46,715 nucleotides of DNA from Gemmatimonadota bacterium (lineage in GTDB: Bacteria > Gemmatimonadota > Gemmatimonadetes > Gemmatimonadales > Gemmatimonadaceae): assembly GCA_028287285.1 (NCBI GenBank), contig JAQBPY010000340.1, positions 1-46,715 of the forward strand, read 5' to 3'. A program made the position numbers and the translations under genes. Below, in pieces: positions 45,001-46,715 of this stretch. Positions within the stretch are counted from its first letter, which is position 1. Each line of letters begins with the position of its first letter. The notes beneath the pieces were generated by a model. The model was given only the letters and a program-made list of their open reading frames with translations. It did not search any database and was not told the origin of the DNA.

Positions 45001-45663
45001 TGTCACGCCCAACGCAGCCTGCGCCGACGCAACGCGGCCAAGCAGCATCGAGAAGCTTGTCTTTCCTTCACCATCCGGCACCACGCCGGCAAGCTCCGGC
45101 AGAAAAACTTCGGCAAGCGGCCCGTGCTCACGTTGCCATGCCGGAGAATGCGCGTCTGATGCTGCGACGATATCGATTATCCGATCGCCACCGGCATCGT
45201 TCACGATGCGCTGTGCAAGCTCGGAAATTGCCCGACCGCCATAGCACACGTCCAGCATCAGCACACGGTACCGAACGTCGTCCGCTGCCAGCATCGCCCT
45301 TACCACCTGCTCGAGTGCGATCTGTTCATCGTGATGGTCGAACGCCGACGTCTCGCCCGTAACAAGAAATCCGCGATCATCCTGCGGATTCAGGTGTCCT
45401 GCCCAATACACAAAGAGAAGATCGCATTTTCTGATGTCTCTGATGGCATTCAGCCGCGCCGTGATCACCGCAGTCGTGGCGGATGCTCCGGTGATCGTCG
45501 CGCACATGCGCATGGGATCGTCGGTGGCGTTGGCGTAGCCGAGATCAGCAAACGCATCCGATATGTGCTGCGCGTCGCTCTCGGCTGCCCTGAGGCGCAA
45601 CTCCGGCGATATGCCGTTGTTGACGCCGACAAACAGCAGATGATGGGAAAATGCAGATAGCAT
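42061..45663 (-). CDS. Giant caspase-domain (C14) protein of 1200 residues
   Basis: The N-terminal 200 residues form a caspase-like domain: HHLLFVGVNNG as the first strand, His90 in FVYWAGHLNPQDDRG and Cys140 in VLMLDVCYGGRA, the expected catalytic dyad. A basic and acidic linker and about 950 further residues follow. I recognise no known domain in them. They contain long helical stretches (ALELTSVRKEREEMIRGLVQ, LLHVLDVLHH-like segments near 43080) and a beta-rich end (PITITISVWLDDLGE). No membrane helix is clear. The gene begins 37 bases after the hydrolase gene and is followed 20 bases later by the methyltransferase. The long C-terminal part may be a sensor or scaffold. It has the protease and a large possible recognition region in one chain. 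Function unknown. Confidence 0.85.
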   Translation of the reverse strand: MLSAFSHHLLFVGVNNGISPELRLRAAESDAQHISDAFADLGYANATDDPMRMCATITGASATTAVITARLNAIRDIRKCDLLFVYWAGHLNPQDDRGFLVTGETSAFDHHDEQIALEQVVRAMLAADDVRYRVLMLDVCYGGRAISELAQRIVNDAGGDRIIDIVAASDAHSPAWQREHGPLAEVFLPELAGVVPDGEGKTSFSMLLGRVASAQAALGVTRVVLGAGDIIIPVRRKPQRGGHMDMGADPLEQSMGYAVQAFRDYLNRKVSGNVELIYFLSYDVWDGCLVYDGLVQGSIEQQLLEYVRRQFLDRDRLRSKYEELRARGDGASTGTPATLDGGVLGAAGECFRDALAATSQGPATDPVQHLRYLGNLRNYSSEYATYDHLLGLGSCLYIPVVGKFIPVPPSGSSAQDRVPLGGVLMAVNRSSYGLEPAQPDANAVWKRARESFQDVVGSAEARRADKDIGEGIARALAGSAAPGAGEGDNEVHHFLQCIGGVYAQRARRRSRLRRVIHPQFVKGAARALELTSVRKEREEMIRGLVQKIRDDRAQDGHGAAAAWAQQIRDNGIANLVDVRRKDEVLLGWDYLIPLIWRDLKLVERRLGIERDNNINESEALELAAIAAQRELRLPVPIPPAVLATPPSWDDFVRSRAIAPDIHAMDDPRRDMAAGDTISYHFRQIARLIDDLRDGRSSAVDALLRAIRTLAPVGEYLEGIGELEAGLASGKRREYLHQLAHTVQVWLLGVWILEPRASSGAREADHVALKMQSFLRGRLEGERQAGPPQQSLLAYLNAWIAPGEAGKTGTLSVAGDHATLFWGLVTAMHDLTEPVQHFDDWSRQFFLRYFRDWAARKDRSSPILLDVLHHTRYPFYKNAITGLYPAHKRNWLESVFYIELTRWVSHAVSGSLLLVYELEKHMMPPGKDMRPRATSYSDEPWRRAISFLRFVPTHDESAELPEQFLLMPAYLAHAIALSHLGEIVEHWNETYPKDVSGDPKYLTDVTDTFKIDYASFPLTFLLGLAEVLLDAPSTVADPKLDRSVPQPARSGPASVFFVNGVLHGVEGAPITITISVWLDDLGEESLTYDRDDISELFARYDAAPVDIQPGQGLRLEDLRTAQSAPQTFRSTGDYTTLRNTHWQQKGGPLHIAAPAYDIVRMMQHLKSFQTRYTCGKRFSIRFQNVATLDQSDKPLMEIVLA

Positions 45664-45700
45664 TTACGTACGGTCCGGAGAAGTCGGTGAGGAGAGGCTG

Positions 45701-46618
45701 TTATGGTGCAACGAGCGCTTCGTGGATGCGCCGCGCGACCTCGGCGTCCTCGAGGTATCCGGCAATGCCGTGGCGATTGTCCGTCCAGTTGTCCACGTCA
45801 GTCTTGTTCTCGATTGGCGGGGTCATCGGAAAGTTTTCGACGTCGAGCGGGTAAAGGGCCACGACATCACGTGGATCCATGGCATTGAACCATGATCCAA
45901 TGCACGCCGCCCGTGTCACGGGAGCGAGCGACGCCCGGATCTTCGTCACACCAAGCGGCGAGCCGAGCGTCACGAACAGCGGTACGTGCCAGCGTTGCGC
46001 GGTGCCCTCGCGCCTGAGCAGACTGTAGGCGACCACCGTTCCCAGCGAATGGCTGACCACTACGCAGTCCGCATCTGGCGGCATCGCTTTCTGCACCCCG
46101 AGCTCCACGATGTCGCGGACACCGAACGTCTTCAGGAATCGAAAGACATCGCTGGTGACGGCAGCGAGCGTTGCCGCACTTCCGCCCGGAACGCGACGAT
46201 CGATGACCCGAAGGAGGCCTTGAACCCACCGCCAGTTCAGCGGACCACGCTCAATCACCTGGGAAACAGCGCCATCGCCCGCGGCTGCCGCCTCGGCGAA
46301 CACTTCATCCTCGGAAATGCCGCGCGACGCCACTGCCTCTTCGAGGGCTGCGGTAATGAACTTCCGCTCGTCCATGTCCGCAGCGCCGTTCCCTCGCCCT
46401 TTGACGATGATCTCCGCGATCTGCCCGGGATCCACCCCGCTGTCGAGATCAAACAGTGCCTGCCCGTAATACGGAAAGTGAACTCGGTTCTCGGGAATGG
46501 GCAGCGTCAATCCACTTTTCTGCAAGCCCTTCTCCAGCGCGCATAGCCACTCAGCTTTCAGCGCAGCGGGATCCTTGCCTTGCTGCGACCGGCCATGGAC
46601 GAGCACGAGGTCTCTCAT
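45701..46618 (-). CDS. Alpha/beta-hydrolase (lipase-like serine hydrolase)
   Basis: The protein has 305 residues. The first strand ends in LVLVHGRSQQG (His8), and the nucleophile elbow is VVVSHSLGT with Ser191. The next strand reads LFVTLGSPLG. Asp251 (or Asp248) in NAMDPRDVV and His283 in DNRHGIAGYL complete a plausible triad. No signal peptide or membrane helix is present, so it is cytosolic. A lid-like helical insert covers residues 85-150. The start ATG 46616-46618 overlaps the stop of the preceding, cut-off gene by one base (TGATG), with GGAG upstream. Lipid or ester hydrolysis is likely; in this operon it may be an effector beside the caspase-domain protein. The polytopic hydrolase at 12365 follows the same motif order. 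Confidence 0.88.
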   Translation of the reverse strand: MRDLVLVHGRSQQGKDPAALKAEWLCALEKGLQKSGLTLPIPENRVHFPYYGQALFDLDSGVDPGQIAEIIVKGRGNGAADMDERKFITAALEEAVASRGISEDEVFAEAAAAGDGAVSQVIERGPLNWRWVQGLLRVIDRRVPGGSAATLAAVTSDVFRFLKTFGVRDIVELGVQKAMPPDADCVVVSHSLGTVVAYSLLRREGTAQRWHVPLFVTLGSPLGVTKIRASLAPVTRAACIGSWFNAMDPRDVVALYPLDVENFPMTPPIENKTDVDNWTDNRHGIAGYLEDAEVARRIHEALVAP

Positions 46619-46715
46619 CAGAAGATCTCCCTGTTTTCAATGGCCTCTGTGATCCTGGCCACGCCCTCGGCGTCAAAGAGCGTCCAGAAGGATTCTGCCA
46701 CGTGACGGGCAATAT
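46618..46715 (-). CDS. C-terminal end of an upstream gene, cut by the window edge
   Basis: The minus strand reads an open frame from the right edge: IARHVAESFWTLFDAEGVAR then ITEAIENREIF and TGA (46618-46620). The stop overlaps the hydrolase start by one base, so this is the upstream member of the same operon. About 31 residues are visible, all helix-like. The family cannot be told from this piece. Confidence 0.65.
   Translation of the reverse strand, partial: IARHVAESFWTLFDAEGVARITEAIENREIF

Overview
The window is high-GC bacterial chromosome, read here as probably Gemmatimonadota. The basis is indirect: secreted S9 and tricorn-like S41 peptidases with Gly/Ala-rich linkers, small outer-membrane barrel proteins, and ECF sigma/anti-sigma pairs whose anti-sigma partners lack an obvious zinc-finger motif. 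No rRNA or tRNA gene is present to fix the taxonomy.

Layout, left to right. (1) 1-3163: the N-terminal part of a response regulator on the minus strand, diverging from a secreted DPP-IV-like S9 peptidase that is broken by in-frame stops. (2) 3197-9944, minus strand: cassette A, in transcription order ECF-like sigma factor, membrane anti-sigma-like protein, membrane-anchored TPR-CHAT protease, an unrecognised protein with a DFKWLY motif, and a caspase (C14). Diverging from it at 9990-15028 is an astacin-like metalloprotease, an exported protein and a polytopic alpha/beta-hydrolase. (3) 15029-23189: a tricorn-like S41 protease, a small outer-membrane barrel, a decayed MntA-HepT toxin-antitoxin pair and a Fic AMP-transferase, separated by repeat-rich intergenic DNA carrying a dispersed 'GAGCGAAGCGAG' repeat. 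(4) 23190-30782, minus strand: cassette B, a second copy of the same plan (sigma, anti-sigma, lipoprotein TPR-CHAT, DFKWLY protein), but ending in a vWA-like protein and a four-helix membrane protein instead of a caspase. (5) 30979-38297, plus strand: a tight six-gene operon of a CHAT protease, a MotA/ExbB/ZorA-like channel protein, a MotB/ZorB-like OmpA protein, an unrecognised helical protein, an SPFH-like coiled-coil protein and a STAND-like P-loop NTPase. (6) 38753-46715, minus strand: an operon with a cut-off gene, an alpha/beta-hydrolase, a 1200-residue caspase-domain protein, a SAM methyltransferase and a large PLP-dependent decarboxylase.

The theme is caspase-fold proteases. Five separate genes carry a visible His/Cys dyad (C14 at 3197 and 42061; CHAT at 4973, 25871 and 30979), and each sits in its own probable operon or cassette with regulatory, sensor or membrane partners. 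The two sigma-controlled cassettes are paralogous gene for gene over four genes. The CHAT-channel-STAND operon resembles the first two genes of Zorya anti-phage systems but has no helicase or nuclease gene and carries a protease instead. It is the best candidate for an undescribed conflict or envelope-stress system. Everything about biological role is inference from domain content and gene order. No homology search could be run.
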